From positions 1-19,063 of the forward strand of contig JANRIC010000149.1 in assembly GCA_033765345.1 (NCBI GenBank): a stretch of 19,063 bases of DNA, written 5' to 3'. Made by a program: the position numbers and the translations under genes. Below, piece by piece: positions 1 to 8,882 of the stretch (positions are counted from its first letter, which is position 1; every line of letters starts with the position of its first letter). The notes beneath the pieces are model-generated. The model was not told the DNA's origin. It made no database searches and saw only the letters and a program-made list of their open reading frames with translations. Origin of the DNA: JANRIC01 sp033765345 (GTDB lineage Bacteria; Bacteroidota; Bacteroidia; Cytophagales; Microscillaceae).

Positions 1-40
1 TCCCACATAAATTGTCAGAGAACCATTAATTTTTTAAGGA

Positions 41-67
41 TTTGTCGATTTGTCGATTTGTCGATTT
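41..67. repeat. 8-bp tandem repeat, three copies
   Basis: Three perfect copies of TTTGTCGA (41-48, 49-56, 57-64) are followed by a partial TTT. They lie in the AT-rich stretch downstream of the leftmost gene. No gene is visible in positions 1-229, and no convincing terminator hairpin for the gene ending at 230 was found there. Confidence 0.85.
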
Positions 68-229
68 ATTTGTTTTAAAAAAGTAAGACATACTTTGTGG
101 TTTCAATTAAGTTGAAAAATCGGTTTAGGAATCTTTTTACAAGATAGGAAGAAATTGGATTTAAAAAAATTCTGAATCAAAATAATATCACGTTTTCCAG
201 CTCAAATAGAATGAAGCAAAAGCGGTTGG

Positions 230-2299
230 TTAAAAATCCAACTTTACGCCGATAATCAGCATGTCGTCTACCTGTTCGTGTCCTCTCATCCAATTATTGA
301 TGGTGCGATTGAGGATGTCTTTTTGCTTGGACATAGGCAGGGTATGAATCTCTTGTAAAAGTTTTCGGAAGTGTGATTTCATCAGTTTGCGACCGTCCGG
401 CCCGCCGAATTGATCCTGAAAACCATCGCTGTAGATATACACTACTGTAGGCTGCGAAATATCTATCTGATGCCGTGTAAATATCCGCTCTCCGTCCATA
501 AAATGCCATCCACCAATCGGGAAGCTATCGCCCTTGATCATGTTGATTTCCTGATTTTGGATGTACACCATCGGGTTATAAGCTCCGGCAAACTCAAGGA
601 TTTTTTTATCTTTGTGGATGACACACATGGCTATATCCATACCGTCGCGGTTTTTGGTTTCTTCTTGGTTGAGGGCAAACATAATTTTATGGTGCAGCTC
701 TTTGAGAATGTAGTCCGGCTCAATGATATTTTTCTCAATAATAATTTCATTCAGCAAATCATTGGCGATCAGGCTCATAAATGCTCCAGGTACCCCATGC
801 CCCGTGCAGTCAATCGCCCCTAGAATGACGATATCGCCTCGATCCTGAAACCAGTAAAAATCCCCACTGACAATATCCCGAGGCTTAAAGAGGATAAAAT
901 GTTCGGGTAGGGCTTTGACAATTTTCTCCTGAGAGGGCAGCATCGCCGCCTGAATTCTTTGGGCATACTCGATACTGTCGCGGATGTCTTTATTTTGGTT
1001 TTCAATTTCCTCATTCTGAAGGTTGATCTCAAAATTTTGCAGTTCAAGCATTTTATTTTTTTTCTCGATATGTTTTTGATGCTCGAGGATGGCTTCTTTT
1101 TGCCGGTTGATTTCCAGGTTTTGTTGTCGGAGTAGCCGGTTTATTTTTTGGGTTTGGGCATTGTTGCGATAAAGCACAAAAGCCAGGATCAGAAAAAAAG
1201 CAAATGCACCGATCAGCGAATTTCTCAACAGCGTTTGAACATAATATTCTTCTTCCCGAATTTTTTTATCTTTTGTAAGCAGGTCGATTTCCTTATTTTT
1301 CTTCTCGAGTTGTAGCAAGGAATGCATTCTTGAAAGAGAGCGGTTTTTATCTTCATTAAATACCGAATCGGTATATGCTTTATGAAGCTTGTAATAGTGT
1401 AGGGCATCAGCGGGGTTATTTTGGTATTCCTGAACTAGAGATAGATACTTATAAATTTGAACGATCATCTGTCTGGCTTTGATCTGATGTGCATAGTCCA
1501 GGGCTTCATGTAGTTTTTTTTGGGCATTTTCGAAGGCAGCGTTCCCCAAAAAAGCCCGCCCCATTTCAATAGATGCCTTGAGACTGATCATGGAGAGATT
1601 TGTTTCGTTGCTGATGATTTGAGTAGTTGCGGTAGCGTACAAAAGGGCTTTTTTAAACTCGCCGGTCTCATTATAAATTGTGGCCAGATGCAGATTGGAT
1701 AAGGCGAAAAAATATCGGTTTCGTAGTTTTTTGCTCAGTCGGAAAGCCTGATACGTGTAACTTTTAGCACGATTATAATCCTGATTTTGCAGATGAAAGC
1801 TTCCTAAATCATTGTATATTTCGATGAGTGATTTTATATCTTTTTGTGCTTCGGCAAGTTCCAGGGCGCGATGGCTGTAGTCAAAGGCTTCTTTGATATG
1901 ACTCATCTCTAGGTGAATGCGAGCCAGTTGATTCAATACAGGAATGATGAGCTGTTTATCGGTTTGTTTTTCGGCTATTTGAAGAGCCTTTGAGAGGAAT
2001 CGGAGTGCTTCCTCATATTCTGCATAGACCTTATAAATTTCGGCGATATTAAGCAAAGCTGCATACAGTTGAACCGGATTAGTTTGTTTTTGGGCTATAT
2101 CGAGGGCTTGTCGGGCGTATTTGAGGGCATAGGTATTATCTTCAAAATTTAGTTTTTGGCTGTATTCCTGGAGAAGATACAGCTTTTGTGAAATATTCTC
2201 AGTAGCGATCAGGTGCGCCTGGATACTATCGATATTCATGGTTTGCCCCGAAGTAGAAACGCCACGCAAAATAAGAAGAATGAGAAATACTTTTTTCAT
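230..2299 (-). CDS. TPR-coiled coil-SpoIIE serine phosphatase (PP2C superfamily)
   Basis: A 689-residue protein with an N-terminal hydrophobic segment (about 1-20) that looks like a signal peptide. Residues about 35-315 hold TPR-like helical repeats (for example ALLNIAEIYKVYAEYEEAL near 81-99). A membrane helix lies at about 359-377 and a Gln/Asn/Glu/Lys-rich coiled coil at about 380-450. The C-terminal SpoIIE phosphatase domain spans about 455-689. Metal-site motifs are visible: SGDFYW (478-483), AIDCTGHG (495-502), YSDG (623-626) and QVDD (676-679). This order (periplasmic TPR sensor, one TM, cytoplasmic phosphatase) is common in Bacteroidota. The family dephosphorylates Ser/Thr-phosphorylated regulators such as anti-sigma antagonists; the partner here is not known. 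ATG start, preceded by a TAnnTTTG box. It appears to be transcribed alone. Confidence 0.92.
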   Translation of the reverse strand: MKKVFLILLILRGVSTSGQTMNIDSIQAHLIATENISQKLYLLQEYSQKLNFEDNTYALKYARQALDIAQKQTNPVQLYAALLNIAEIYKVYAEYEEALRFLSKALQIAEKQTDKQLIIPVLNQLARIHLEMSHIKEAFDYSHRALELAEAQKDIKSLIEIYNDLGSFHLQNQDYNRAKSYTYQAFRLSKKLRNRYFFALSNLHLATIYNETGEFKKALLYATATTQIISNETNLSMISLKASIEMGRAFLGNAAFENAQKKLHEALDYAHQIKARQMIVQIYKYLSLVQEYQNNPADALHYYKLHKAYTDSVFNEDKNRSLSRMHSLLQLEKKNKEIDLLTKDKKIREEEYYVQTLLRNSLIGAFAFFLILAFVLYRNNAQTQKINRLLRQQNLEINRQKEAILEHQKHIEKKNKMLELQNFEINLQNEEIENQNKDIRDSIEYAQRIQAAMLPSQEKIVKALPEHFILFKPRDIVSGDFYWFQDRGDIVILGAIDCTGHGVPGAFMSLIANDLLNEIIIEKNIIEPDYILKELHHKIMFALNQEETKNRDGMDIAMCVIHKDKKILEFAGAYNPMVYIQNQEINMIKGDSFPIGGWHFMDGERIFTRHQIDISQPTVVYIYSDGFQDQFGGPDGRKLMKSHFRKLLQEIHTLPMSKQKDILNRTINNWMRGHEQVDDMLIIGVKLDF

Positions 2300-2339
2300 A
2301 AAAAAATGATTCCGACCTACAATCCTGGCGGTATTACTA

Positions 2340-2347
2340 CAAAATTA
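2340..2347 (-). promoter_or_regulatory. Bacteroidota-type -7 promoter box
   Basis: Read on the minus strand the sequence is TAATTTTG, an exact match to TAnnTTTG. It sits 40 bases before the ATG of the TPR-SpoIIE phosphatase. No clear TTTG -33 element is present at the usual distance, so support rests on the -7 box and its position. Confidence 0.5.
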
Positions 2348-2417
2348 ATACTTTAATGAGTGAGGTAGCTATGCTGAAACGCACCAAGAAGGTATAATAC
2401 TTGCACGGGTGAGAAAT

Positions 2418-2451
2418 CAAAAAAAATAACCCGGCAGATTTTGCCGGGTTA
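2418..2451 (-). terminator. Rho-independent terminator of clpC
   Basis: A perfect 10-bp GC-rich stem (TAACCCGGCA, 2427-2436, with TGCCGGGTTA, 2442-2451) encloses a 5-nt loop. On the minus strand it is followed by TTTTTT, then T-rich sequence. It begins 28 bases past the clpC stop. Confidence 0.92.
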
Positions 2452-2479
2452 CTCTATCAATAGTTAAGCAATGGCTTAA

Positions 2480-4999
2480 TTAGTCTGCTTGTTCCTGGGG
2501 AGTCGGCTTAACGACAGAGAGCGTCACAGATTCTGAGCTTCCATCGTGGTCTACCAGGATGATATCCCCTTCATTGATTTGTCCTCTGAGGATTTCTTCG
2601 GCGATTGGGTCTTCCAGGTATTTTTGGATGGCACGGTTTAAGGGTCTGGCACCGTATTGAGGGTCATACCCTTTTTCGCTGAGGAAGTCCTTGGCTTTGT
2701 CGGTCAATTCTACGTGATAACCTAGAGATTTAACCCGGGCAAACACTTTATTAAGAGTTAGATCAATGATTTCGTGGAGGTGTTCTCTTTGTAGGGAGTT
2801 GAACACGATTACATCGTCCAAACGTCCAAGAAATTCGGGTGAAAAAGCCTTTCTGAGGGCACTTTGGATGGTGCTTTTCATCAATTCGTCTTGATTTTGA
2901 TTGCGGGCTTTGGTAGCAAAACCTACCCCTGCGCCAAAATCTTTGAGGTCTCTCACGCCGATATTGGAGGTCATGATGATAATGGTATTTTTGAAATCCA
3001 CTCTTCTTCCGAGCCCGTCTGTCAGGATACCATCATCTAGTACCTGCAAGAGGATATTAAATACGTCGGGGTGAGCTTTCTCGATTTCATCCAAAAGGAT
3101 TACGCTATAAGGCTTACGGCGGATTTTTTCAGTCAATTGCCCACCTTCTTCATAACCCACATATCCTGGAGGAGCTCCGACGAGGCGAGAAACGGAGAAT
3201 TTCTCCATATATTCACTCATATCAATGCGTACCAGGGCGTCGTCTTTATCAAAGAGGTATGAAGCAAGGGCTTTGGCCAGCTCGGTTTTGCCTACCCCAG
3301 TAGGTCCGAGGAAGATAAAAGATCCGATGGGTTTTTTGGGGTCTTTGAGTCCGACACGGGTACGTTGAATGGCTTTGACCAGTTTCTCAATCGCTTCATC
3401 TTGGCCAACTACTCGGTTTTTGATTTCGTCGCCCATATTGAGAATTTTGATACTTTCTTTTTGGGCAATTCGGGTAGTAGGTACACCGGTCATCATGCCA
3501 ATCACTTCGGCTACATTTTCTTCATTGACGATGTAGCGGGTGCGTTTGGTTTCTTCTTCCCAGCTTACTTTGGCTTTTTCCAGGTCTTCGATCAGTCTTT
3601 TTTCTTTATCTCTAAGTTGGGCAGCTTCTTCGTACTTTTGGCTTTTGACAACTCGATTTTTCTCTTTTTTGATATTTTCTATTTTTTCTTCGAGGTCAAG
3701 GATTTCCTTTGGTACGTGAATATTGCTGATGTGCACTCTGGCACCCGCTTCATCCATTACATCAATGGCTTTATCGGGTAGGAAGCGATCACTGATATAA
3801 CGATCCGAAAGTTTCACACAGGCTTCTAGGGCTTCGGTGGTATACGTCACGTGGTGATGGTCTTCGTATTTGTCCTTGATATTGTGTAGAATTTCGAGAG
3901 TTTCTTCGGGGGTAGTAGCATCTACCATGACGACCTGAAATCTTCTGGCGAGGGCGCCGTCTTTTTCGATATACTGGCGGTATTCATCCAGGGTAGTAGC
4001 ACCGATACATTGGATGTCACCTCTTGCGAGGGCGGGCTTGAACATATTGGAAGCGTCGAGCGAACCGGAAGCACCTCCTGCCCCCACGATTGTATGAAGC
4101 TCATCAATAAAGAGGATGACTTCGGGTGATTTTTCAAGTTCGTTCATAACGGCTTTCATTCGTTCCTCGAATTGCCCGCGGTATTTAGTACCTGCGACCA
4201 GAGAAGCAAGGTCTAGCGTGACGACTCTTTTGCCAAAAAGCACACGAGAGACTTTTTTCTGAACGATTTTTAAGGCCAGTCCTTCGGCGATAGCTGTTTT
4301 ACCTACTCCTGGTTCACCAATCAGGATGGGGTTATTTTTCTTACGGCGGCTAAGAATCTGTGCTACGCGCTCAATTTCTTTTTCGCGCCCTACGATGGGG
4401 TCTAATTTGCCCACCTCAGCCAATTTTGTAAGATCTCGCCCAAAATTGTCTAATACTGGGGTTCTAGATTTTTCTGATCCTTTCATAGATTCTTTTCCTG
4501 CGCCACCAAACATTCTTGCATCATCATCATTATCGTCTGCATCGGCAGAATCAACCGGATGGTTGATACGATATTCGAGTTGATCACGTACGATTTCATA
4601 ATTCACATCAAATTTATTGAGGATTTGAGTAGCGATATTGTCTTCGTCTCGAAGGATGGATAATAATAAATGCTCAGTACCTATAAGTTGACTTTTAAAT
4701 ATTTTTGCCTCTAAATAAGTAATTTTGAGTACCTTTTCGGATTGGCGGGTCAAAGGAATGTTCGCTAGGTTTTTTACATTTCCGGTAGCCGTTCCTCGGG
4801 TAGCTTGCTCAATGGAAGAGCGTAATTCATCAAGCGACAGACCCAGTTTTTTCAATAGGCTGACAGCTACCCCTTCTCCTTCTCGAATCATCCCCAATAA
4901 AAGATGTTCGGTACCTATATAATCGTGTCCCAAACGTAAGGCTTCTTCCCGGCTTAGTGAGATGACTTCTTTAACACGGTTTGAAAATTTTGCTTCCAT
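2480..4999 (-). CDS. clpC: ATP-dependent Clp protease ATP-binding subunit ClpC
   Basis: An 839-residue class I Hsp100 unfoldase that feeds substrates to ClpP in the cytoplasm. Two Clp_N repeats occupy about 1-145. The first AAA+ module has Walker A GEPGVGKT (228-235), Walker B VILFIDE (294-300) and ALARRF (349-354). A middle domain with a UVR-like segment (YEEAAQLRDKEKRLIEDLE, about 456-474) distinguishes ClpC from ClpB. The second AAA+ module has GPTGVGKT (565-572), VILLDE (633-638) and a GRLD finger (725-728). The VGF tripeptide (692-694) is placed where ClpP-binding loops carry [LIV]-G-[FL]. Full length for the family. ATG start; no CtsR-like operator was seen in the 111-bp upstream gap, as expected outside Firmicutes. 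A strong terminator follows. Confidence 0.97.
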   Translation of the reverse strand: MEAKFSNRVKEVISLSREEALRLGHDYIGTEHLLLGMIREGEGVAVSLLKKLGLSLDELRSSIEQATRGTATGNVKNLANIPLTRQSEKVLKITYLEAKIFKSQLIGTEHLLLSILRDEDNIATQILNKFDVNYEIVRDQLEYRINHPVDSADADDNDDDARMFGGAGKESMKGSEKSRTPVLDNFGRDLTKLAEVGKLDPIVGREKEIERVAQILSRRKKNNPILIGEPGVGKTAIAEGLALKIVQKKVSRVLFGKRVVTLDLASLVAGTKYRGQFEERMKAVMNELEKSPEVILFIDELHTIVGAGGASGSLDASNMFKPALARGDIQCIGATTLDEYRQYIEKDGALARRFQVVMVDATTPEETLEILHNIKDKYEDHHHVTYTTEALEACVKLSDRYISDRFLPDKAIDVMDEAGARVHISNIHVPKEILDLEEKIENIKKEKNRVVKSQKYEEAAQLRDKEKRLIEDLEKAKVSWEEETKRTRYIVNEENVAEVIGMMTGVPTTRIAQKESIKILNMGDEIKNRVVGQDEAIEKLVKAIQRTRVGLKDPKKPIGSFIFLGPTGVGKTELAKALASYLFDKDDALVRIDMSEYMEKFSVSRLVGAPPGYVGYEEGGQLTEKIRRKPYSVILLDEIEKAHPDVFNILLQVLDDGILTDGLGRRVDFKNTIIIMTSNIGVRDLKDFGAGVGFATKARNQNQDELMKSTIQSALRKAFSPEFLGRLDDVIVFNSLQREHLHEIIDLTLNKVFARVKSLGYHVELTDKAKDFLSEKGYDPQYGARPLNRAIQKYLEDPIAEEILRGQINEGDIILVDHDGSSESVTLSVVKPTPQEQAD

Positions 5000-5110
5000 A
5001 ATAAAAGGGGAAATTATTTTTTTTTCAAATTATATGGCTCTTGTGAGCTAATAAGGCTTATGATGAACAAAAGGGCATTAAGAATTTTCAATTCCCTATA
5101 TTAACAAAAC

Positions 5111-5770
5111 CTACTCAAAACTTGTTGCAAAAGATTTTGCTTTTGCCCGATTTATTAGTGAGTATGTGTTGGGTCCTTCACAAAACAATATATCAATAAT
5201 ACTCAAATTTGCGACAAATCCTTTGCCAAAGACCTGATTATAGCTTGGTATGTCAAATCGTCGGTCAAAATCATTGTTTTTTTTGGGATGAAGTTGATTT
5301 CTCAAGTCAATATAGCTGTTTCCTTCTTCTAAATAACTTTCGCTCAACTGATATTTTTTTGATATCCCTAAAATATCCAGACAGATTGTCAGTAGTTCTG
5401 TATTGAGATCGATCAAATATTTGTGAGATTTAGCAAAGCTTCTTTCCAAATAATCAATATAATACTCAAAAAAAGGGGCTTTGCCATAAGCGGAACAGAT
5501 AGCACGCCAATGATCTTTTACCCATTTGTGGCTATAATCAATACAGACATCCTTCATCGCCTGCTTTTTATTTGCTTTTAAGATAGGAACACTCAAATCA
5601 AGTACCTTATTAGCAGTCAAAATCTGGCAGCGATTCCGGTAACTTTGTTTGTCATAATGTTCACAAATGTCTATCAATACCTCTGGAGATTGTGATAAAA
5701 AGGCAAAATACTCAATAGAAGGCAAATAATGCAGACTTAGTATGACTCCTTTTCTTTCAAGTAGCTCCAT
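5111..5770 (-). CDS. WbqC-like family protein
   Basis: A 219-residue soluble protein resembling the WbqC family, which is often found near O-antigen or cell-surface polysaccharide genes and is little characterised biochemically. The recognised pattern includes the N-terminal LHYLPSIEYFAFLSQSPEV stretch, then QSYRNRCQILTANKVLDLSVPI (about 42-63, with the RN-R-I core), HKWVKDHWRAICSAYGKAPFFEYY (about 81-104) and a late FDRRFDIPSYNQVFG block. Length is usual for the family. It lies 111 bp upstream of clpC in the same direction, so read-through into clpC is possible, but function does not link them. An exact TAnnTTTG box lies 41 bases before the ATG. The molecular activity is unassigned. Confidence 0.85.
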   Translation of the reverse strand: MELLERKGVILSLHYLPSIEYFAFLSQSPEVLIDICEHYDKQSYRNRCQILTANKVLDLSVPILKANKKQAMKDVCIDYSHKWVKDHWRAICSAYGKAPFFEYYIDYLERSFAKSHKYLIDLNTELLTICLDILGISKKYQLSESYLEEGNSYIDLRNQLHPKKNNDFDRRFDIPSYNQVFGKGFVANLSIIDILFCEGPNTYSLINRAKAKSFATSFE

Positions 5771-5811
5771 AGATACTCCGGTTTAAATATATGTCTAAGA
5801 ATTTACAAATG

Positions 5812-5819
5812 CAAAAATA
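5812..5819 (-). promoter_or_regulatory. Bacteroidota-type -7 promoter box
   Basis: Minus-strand TATTTTTG is an exact TAnnTTTG match, 41 bases upstream of the ATG of the WbqC-like gene. The -33 TTTG is not convincing; the region is poly-A/T rich, so chance occurrence cannot be excluded. Confidence 0.45.
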
Positions 5820-5840
5820 TTCTTTTTTTTACTAAAAATC

Positions 5841-6128
5841 CAGGGATCAGGGATTAGGTGTCGGGAGTCGGGAGTCAGGTGTGAGGGGGCGATATAGCAA
5901 ATTTACATCCTATAAAACCCTGTTCACTTCCTACAAAGCCCCGTTCATATCTTACAAAGCCCCGTTTGCATCCTACAAAGCCCCGTTCATATCCTACAAA
6001 GCCCCGTTTGCATCCTACACCTCACACCCCGACACCCGACACCCCACACCCCACACCCCACACCCGACACCCCACACCCCACACCCGACACCCCACACCC
6101 AACACCCAACACCCGACACCCAACACCT
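5841..6128. repeat. Composite repeat: inverted 7-bp arrays flanking 21-bp tandem repeats
   Basis: This fills most of the 356-bp gap between the YrdC-type and WbqC-like genes. Left block 5841-5882: six degenerate heptamers of pattern YRGGNRT (CAGGGAT, TAGGTGT, CGGGAGT and similar). Centre 5905-6018: five 21-bp units plus a partial sixth, with core CCTACAAAGCCCCGTT. Right block about 6024-6128: about fourteen heptamers ACACCC[CGA], thirteen of them in perfect 7-bp register at 6032-6122. The right heptamer read in reverse (CGGGTGT) fits the left consensus, so the two blocks are inverted copies. A plus-strand frame stays open through it because all periods keep the codon phase. Confidence 0.9.
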
Positions 6129-6753
6129 AGATGTACTGTGTAATATCGCCGGCTCCTTCTCGAATAATTTTGTATTCCGATTCGCTATAATCTACAATGG
6201 TAGAGGCGACATTATTGCCATAACCACCATCGATGACAATATCTACCTTATTTTTAAATTTTTCATAAATCAGTCCGGGGTCGGTAGAATACTCAATTAC
6301 TTCGTCTTCATCTCGGATTGAACTAGTGATGATAGGGTTTCCTAATTCTTTGACGATGAGGCGGGGAATCTGATGATCAGGGACACGAATGCCTACTGTT
6401 TTTTTGGTAGTATCGAGGATTTTGGGTACTTTATTACTGGCTTTAAGGATGAAGGTAAAGCCTCCTGGCAGTGCCTTTTTCATGACCTTAAAAACGGGCG
6501 TATCTACGACAGCATATTCTGAAATATGGCTTAAATCATAACAAATGAAAGAAAGATTATTTTTTTTGGGGTCTAAATTTTTGAGTTTACAGATGGATTC
6601 GACAGCTTTCTGTTGATGAATATCACAGCCGATGCCATAGACGGTATCTGTAGGATAAATAATAATTCCTCCATTTTGGAGGCATTCTACTACTTTCCAT
6701 ATTTTTTTGGGTTCCGGGTTATCCGGATGAATTTTCAATAATAATGCTGACAT
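6127..6753 (-). CDS. YrdC/Sua5/YciO-type threonylcarbamoyl-AMP synthase family protein
   Basis: A 208-residue YrdC-domain protein. The family makes threonylcarbamoyl-adenylate from threonine, bicarbonate and ATP for the t6A modification of ANN-decoding tRNAs. Visible motifs: GGIIIYPTDTVYGIGCD (28-44), KLKNLDPKK (56-64), PGGFTFILK (96-104), GIRVPDH (121-127), STIVDYS (184-190) and IREGAGD (197-203). It lacks the C-terminal Sua5 domain, so it belongs to the short TsaC/YciO group; YciO-like proteins have weaker or different activity, and the sequence alone does not settle which this is. ATG start. It is divergent from mltG with a 116-bp spacer. Its stop codon touches the edge of the heptamer array. 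Confidence 0.92.
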   Translation of the reverse strand: MSALLLKIHPDNPEPKKIWKVVECLQNGGIIIYPTDTVYGIGCDIHQQKAVESICKLKNLDPKKNNLSFICYDLSHISEYAVVDTPVFKVMKKALPGGFTFILKASNKVPKILDTTKKTVGIRVPDHQIPRLIVKELGNPIITSSIRDEDEVIEYSTDPGLIYEKFKNKVDIVIDGGYGNNVASTIVDYSESEYKIIREGAGDITQYI

Positions 6754-6869
6754 GGTGAATGTAAATTGGGTTTTTAAAATTATTTTAGCAGTTTAATCTT
6801 GAATTTAAAGATTCATATTGATTTTTCAAGCGTATTTCTCTACAATTTATTTATTGAATTGATCAGGAC

Positions 6870-7907
6870 ATGAAATCAAACTCTCGGGAAGTTTTATTTG
6901 GCTTTATTATTTTTATTTCATTCCTTCTGATAAGTGTAATATTTTATGCGTATCAGATTTTTTATACACCTAATTTTCAGGTAGGCAAAAAAGAGGTTGT
7001 TTTTTATATTCATAGAGACACCGATTTTAAAGAAGTACTGAGGAGCTTAAAAAAAGACACGATTATTCATGACCCGATGTCTTTTGCTTTTGTATCTCGC
7101 CTGCTCAACTATCAGGATCACGTAAAACCGGGGCGTTATTTGATCAAAAAAAATATGAATAACCTGGCTTTGGTTCGCACACTCAGAGCAGGTTTGCAGC
7201 ATCCTGTAAAGGTCACGTTTAATAATATACGCATCAAACAGGAATTTGCCAAAAAAATTGCCAATTACCTTGATTTTAAAGAAAACGAATTGCTTCAACT
7301 GCTCAAAGACAGCAGCATTACCCTCAAATACGGCTTTGATACCACAAATATACTCTCGATGTTTATCCCCAATACCTATGAATTTTACTGGACTACCAGC
7401 CCTGAGGTTTTTATAAAAAGAATGCATCAGGAGTATCAAAAATTTTGGAATAAAACCAGGACTTCAAAAGCCAAATCGCTGGGTCTGAGCCTACAACAGG
7501 TCTCTGTCTTGGCATCTATTGTACAAGCAGAAAGCAATATGTCTCAAGAAAAGCCTCGTATCGCAGGAGTTTATATCAATCGCCTTCAAAAAAGGATGAA
7601 GCTGGAGGCAGACCCAACCTTAGTATTTGCCCTGGGTGATTTTAGTTTGAAAAGAGTACTTAATCGCCACAAGCAAATTGAATCACCCTATAATACCTAT
7701 CAAAATGAAGGCTTACCTCCCGGTCCGATCAATATGCCTTCTATACAATCCATTGATGCAGTTTTGAATTATGAAAAACACGATTATATTTTCTTTTGTG
7801 TGAAGGAAGATTTATCAGGCTCTCATAATTTTGCTGCGACCTATGAAGAGCATCAAAAAAACGCACGTTTGTTGCACGCAGCACTTGATCTCAAGGGCAT
7901 CCGATGA
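6870..7907 (+). CDS. mltG: Endolytic murein transglycosylase MltG (YceG-like)
   Basis: A 345-residue inner-membrane enzyme that cleaves nascent peptidoglycan glycan strands endolytically. One N-terminal TM helix (about 10-31) anchors it. A LysM-like segment follows at about 41-110. The catalytic YceG domain spans about 115-340. The catalytic glutamate is read as E221 in ASIVQAESN (215-223), aligned with the ASIVEKET motif of E. coli MltG. Other signature blocks are LEADPTLVFALG (245-256), SPYNTYQNEGLPPGPINMPS (272-291) and the late GSHNFAATYEEH (317-328). Length is usual. ATG start preceded by AGGACA, a weak purine stretch. It is monocistronic and convergent with the DUF2807 gene across a hairpin. 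Confidence 0.96.
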   Translation: MKSNSREVLFGFIIFISFLLISVIFYAYQIFYTPNFQVGKKEVVFYIHRDTDFKEVLRSLKKDTIIHDPMSFAFVSRLLNYQDHVKPGRYLIKKNMNNLALVRTLRAGLQHPVKVTFNNIRIKQEFAKKIANYLDFKENELLQLLKDSSITLKYGFDTTNILSMFIPNTYEFYWTTSPEVFIKRMHQEYQKFWNKTRTSKAKSLGLSLQQVSVLASIVQAESNMSQEKPRIAGVYINRLQKRMKLEADPTLVFALGDFSLKRVLNRHKQIESPYNTYQNEGLPPGPINMPSIQSIDAVLNYEKHDYIFFCVKEDLSGSHNFAATYEEHQKNARLLHAALDLKGIR

Positions 7908-7930
7908 GCTGAGTCCAAAAACCCACACTT

Positions 7931-7968
7931 ATAAAAAACAAAGTCCGAAAGAAAATCCTTCGGACTTT
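7931..7968 (-). terminator. Terminator hairpin between convergent genes
   Basis: A 10-bp perfect stem (AAAGTCCGAA, 7940-7949, with TTCGGACTTT, 7959-7968) has a 9-nt loop. On the minus strand it is followed by GTTTTTTAT, so it best serves the DUF2807 gene, whose stop lies 35 bases upstream. On the plus strand it could also stop mltG transcripts, but the U-tract there is weak. Confidence 0.88.
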
Positions 7969-8003
7969 AGCATTACATCTAGGATGTTTAATTAAACCTT
8001 AAA

Positions 8004-8726
8004 CTAATTAGCATTTTGAAGATTACCAGATCCGGTAATGTTGGAAGTAATGGTAGGGTTACCTTTGTAGCGTACTGTACCACTTCCAGAGATTTTTACG
8101 TCCAATCTTTCTTGTGTGAGGAGTTCAATATCTCCAGAGCCCCGAATTTCTGCAATGGATTCACGACTATTCATCGCAAAGCTTCGGATACCGCCCGAAC
8201 CGCTAACCAGGGCGCGATGTGTATCTGCACTACCACTGATGACTATATTGCCGGAGCCTGACAGACGGCTTTCTACTTCGCCGGCTGTCGCTTCCAAATG
8301 GATAGACCCTGAGCCGGACAAACGCAGTAAAAGATCATCCGTAACAATTTGAGTTTCTGCTGAAATATTTCCGGAGCCACTCAACTCAAGGGCTGTGATT
8401 TGGGGGGTGGTCACATAAACTTGAATCCCGTCTGCATTACGTACACAGTTTCGAAGGCTAATTCTTAACTCTCCATCGACTACCGTGGTTTGAATTTCAT
8501 CCAGGATACTTTCTTGAGCGATTACTTTTACTTCCCTTGTATTCCCTTGAGTGACAAAGACTTCTCCAGAGATTTGGTGGTTGATTTTATCAAATTCGTT
8601 TACGTCTCGTGTTTCGGTCATCATAGGGCCACGACCGCTGCGACAATCAAACAGAAACAAATCATCGCAAGCACTGAGTCCAAAACTTACACTAATTAAA
8701 ATGATACATATTTTAAAGAGTTTCAT
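8004..8726 (-). CDS. GIN-domain (DUF2807) head lipoprotein
   Basis: A 240-residue exported lipoprotein. The signal peptide ends in a lipobox LSAC with Cys20. The body is a DUF2807 domain with seven imperfect copies of a [LVI]-x-GSG-x-[IVL] turn motif (LSGSGNI, LSGSGSI, VSGSGGI, IRGSGDI, ISGSGTV, ITGSGNL) in the second half. This pattern is typical of the family's right-handed beta-helix. The domain is abundant in Bacteroidota, is surface or periplasmic, and has no settled enzymatic role; polysaccharide or adhesive binding is only inferred. ATG start; divergent from the SPOR-like gene. Confidence 0.92.
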   Translation of the reverse strand: MKLFKICIILISVSFGLSACDDLFLFDCRSGRGPMMTETRDVNEFDKINHQISGEVFVTQGNTREVKVIAQESILDEIQTTVVDGELRISLRNCVRNADGIQVYVTTPQITALELSGSGNISAETQIVTDDLLLRLSGSGSIHLEATAGEVESRLSGSGNIVISGSADTHRALVSGSGGIRSFAMNSRESIAEIRGSGDIELLTQERLDVKISGSGTVRYKGNPTITSNITGSGNLQNAN

Positions 8727-8882
8727 GGTTATTGATTTGATTTTTTATATGGTTAATTATAACACAAGACCATCAAGTGCGTTGGGGCGTTGGCAGGGTT
8801 TGAAAAAAAATAAAAAAATCAATTATAAATCTTCTGTTTTTCTTTAGCTTGGAGCTTTATATCCAAAGCTTCTTGATAGAAT

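Noticed and set aside
410..823. 137-codon plus-strand ORF
   Set aside because: Lies opposite the SpoIIE catalytic motifs of the phosphatase at 230-2299 and has no recognisable features.
3365..3781. Phe-rich 138-codon plus-strand ORF, and others opposite clpC
   Set aside because: Antisense shadow of the coiled-coil and AAA+ parts of clpC, which are conserved in the minus frame.
5905..6018. CRISPR array
   Set aside because: The 21-bp units are directly abutting with no unique spacers. No cas genes are visible. The same holds for the array at 18916-19063.
5881..6321. Plus-strand ORF with SYKAPF and HPTPHT repeats
   Set aside because: Its first half is the repeat array, kept open by periods divisible by three or by absence of stops, and its second half is antisense to the conserved YrdC-type gene. 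No support as a protein.
6795..6813. AATCTT...AAGATT inverted repeat in the YrdC/mltG spacer
   Set aside because: Only 6 bp in very AT-rich sequence; expected by chance.
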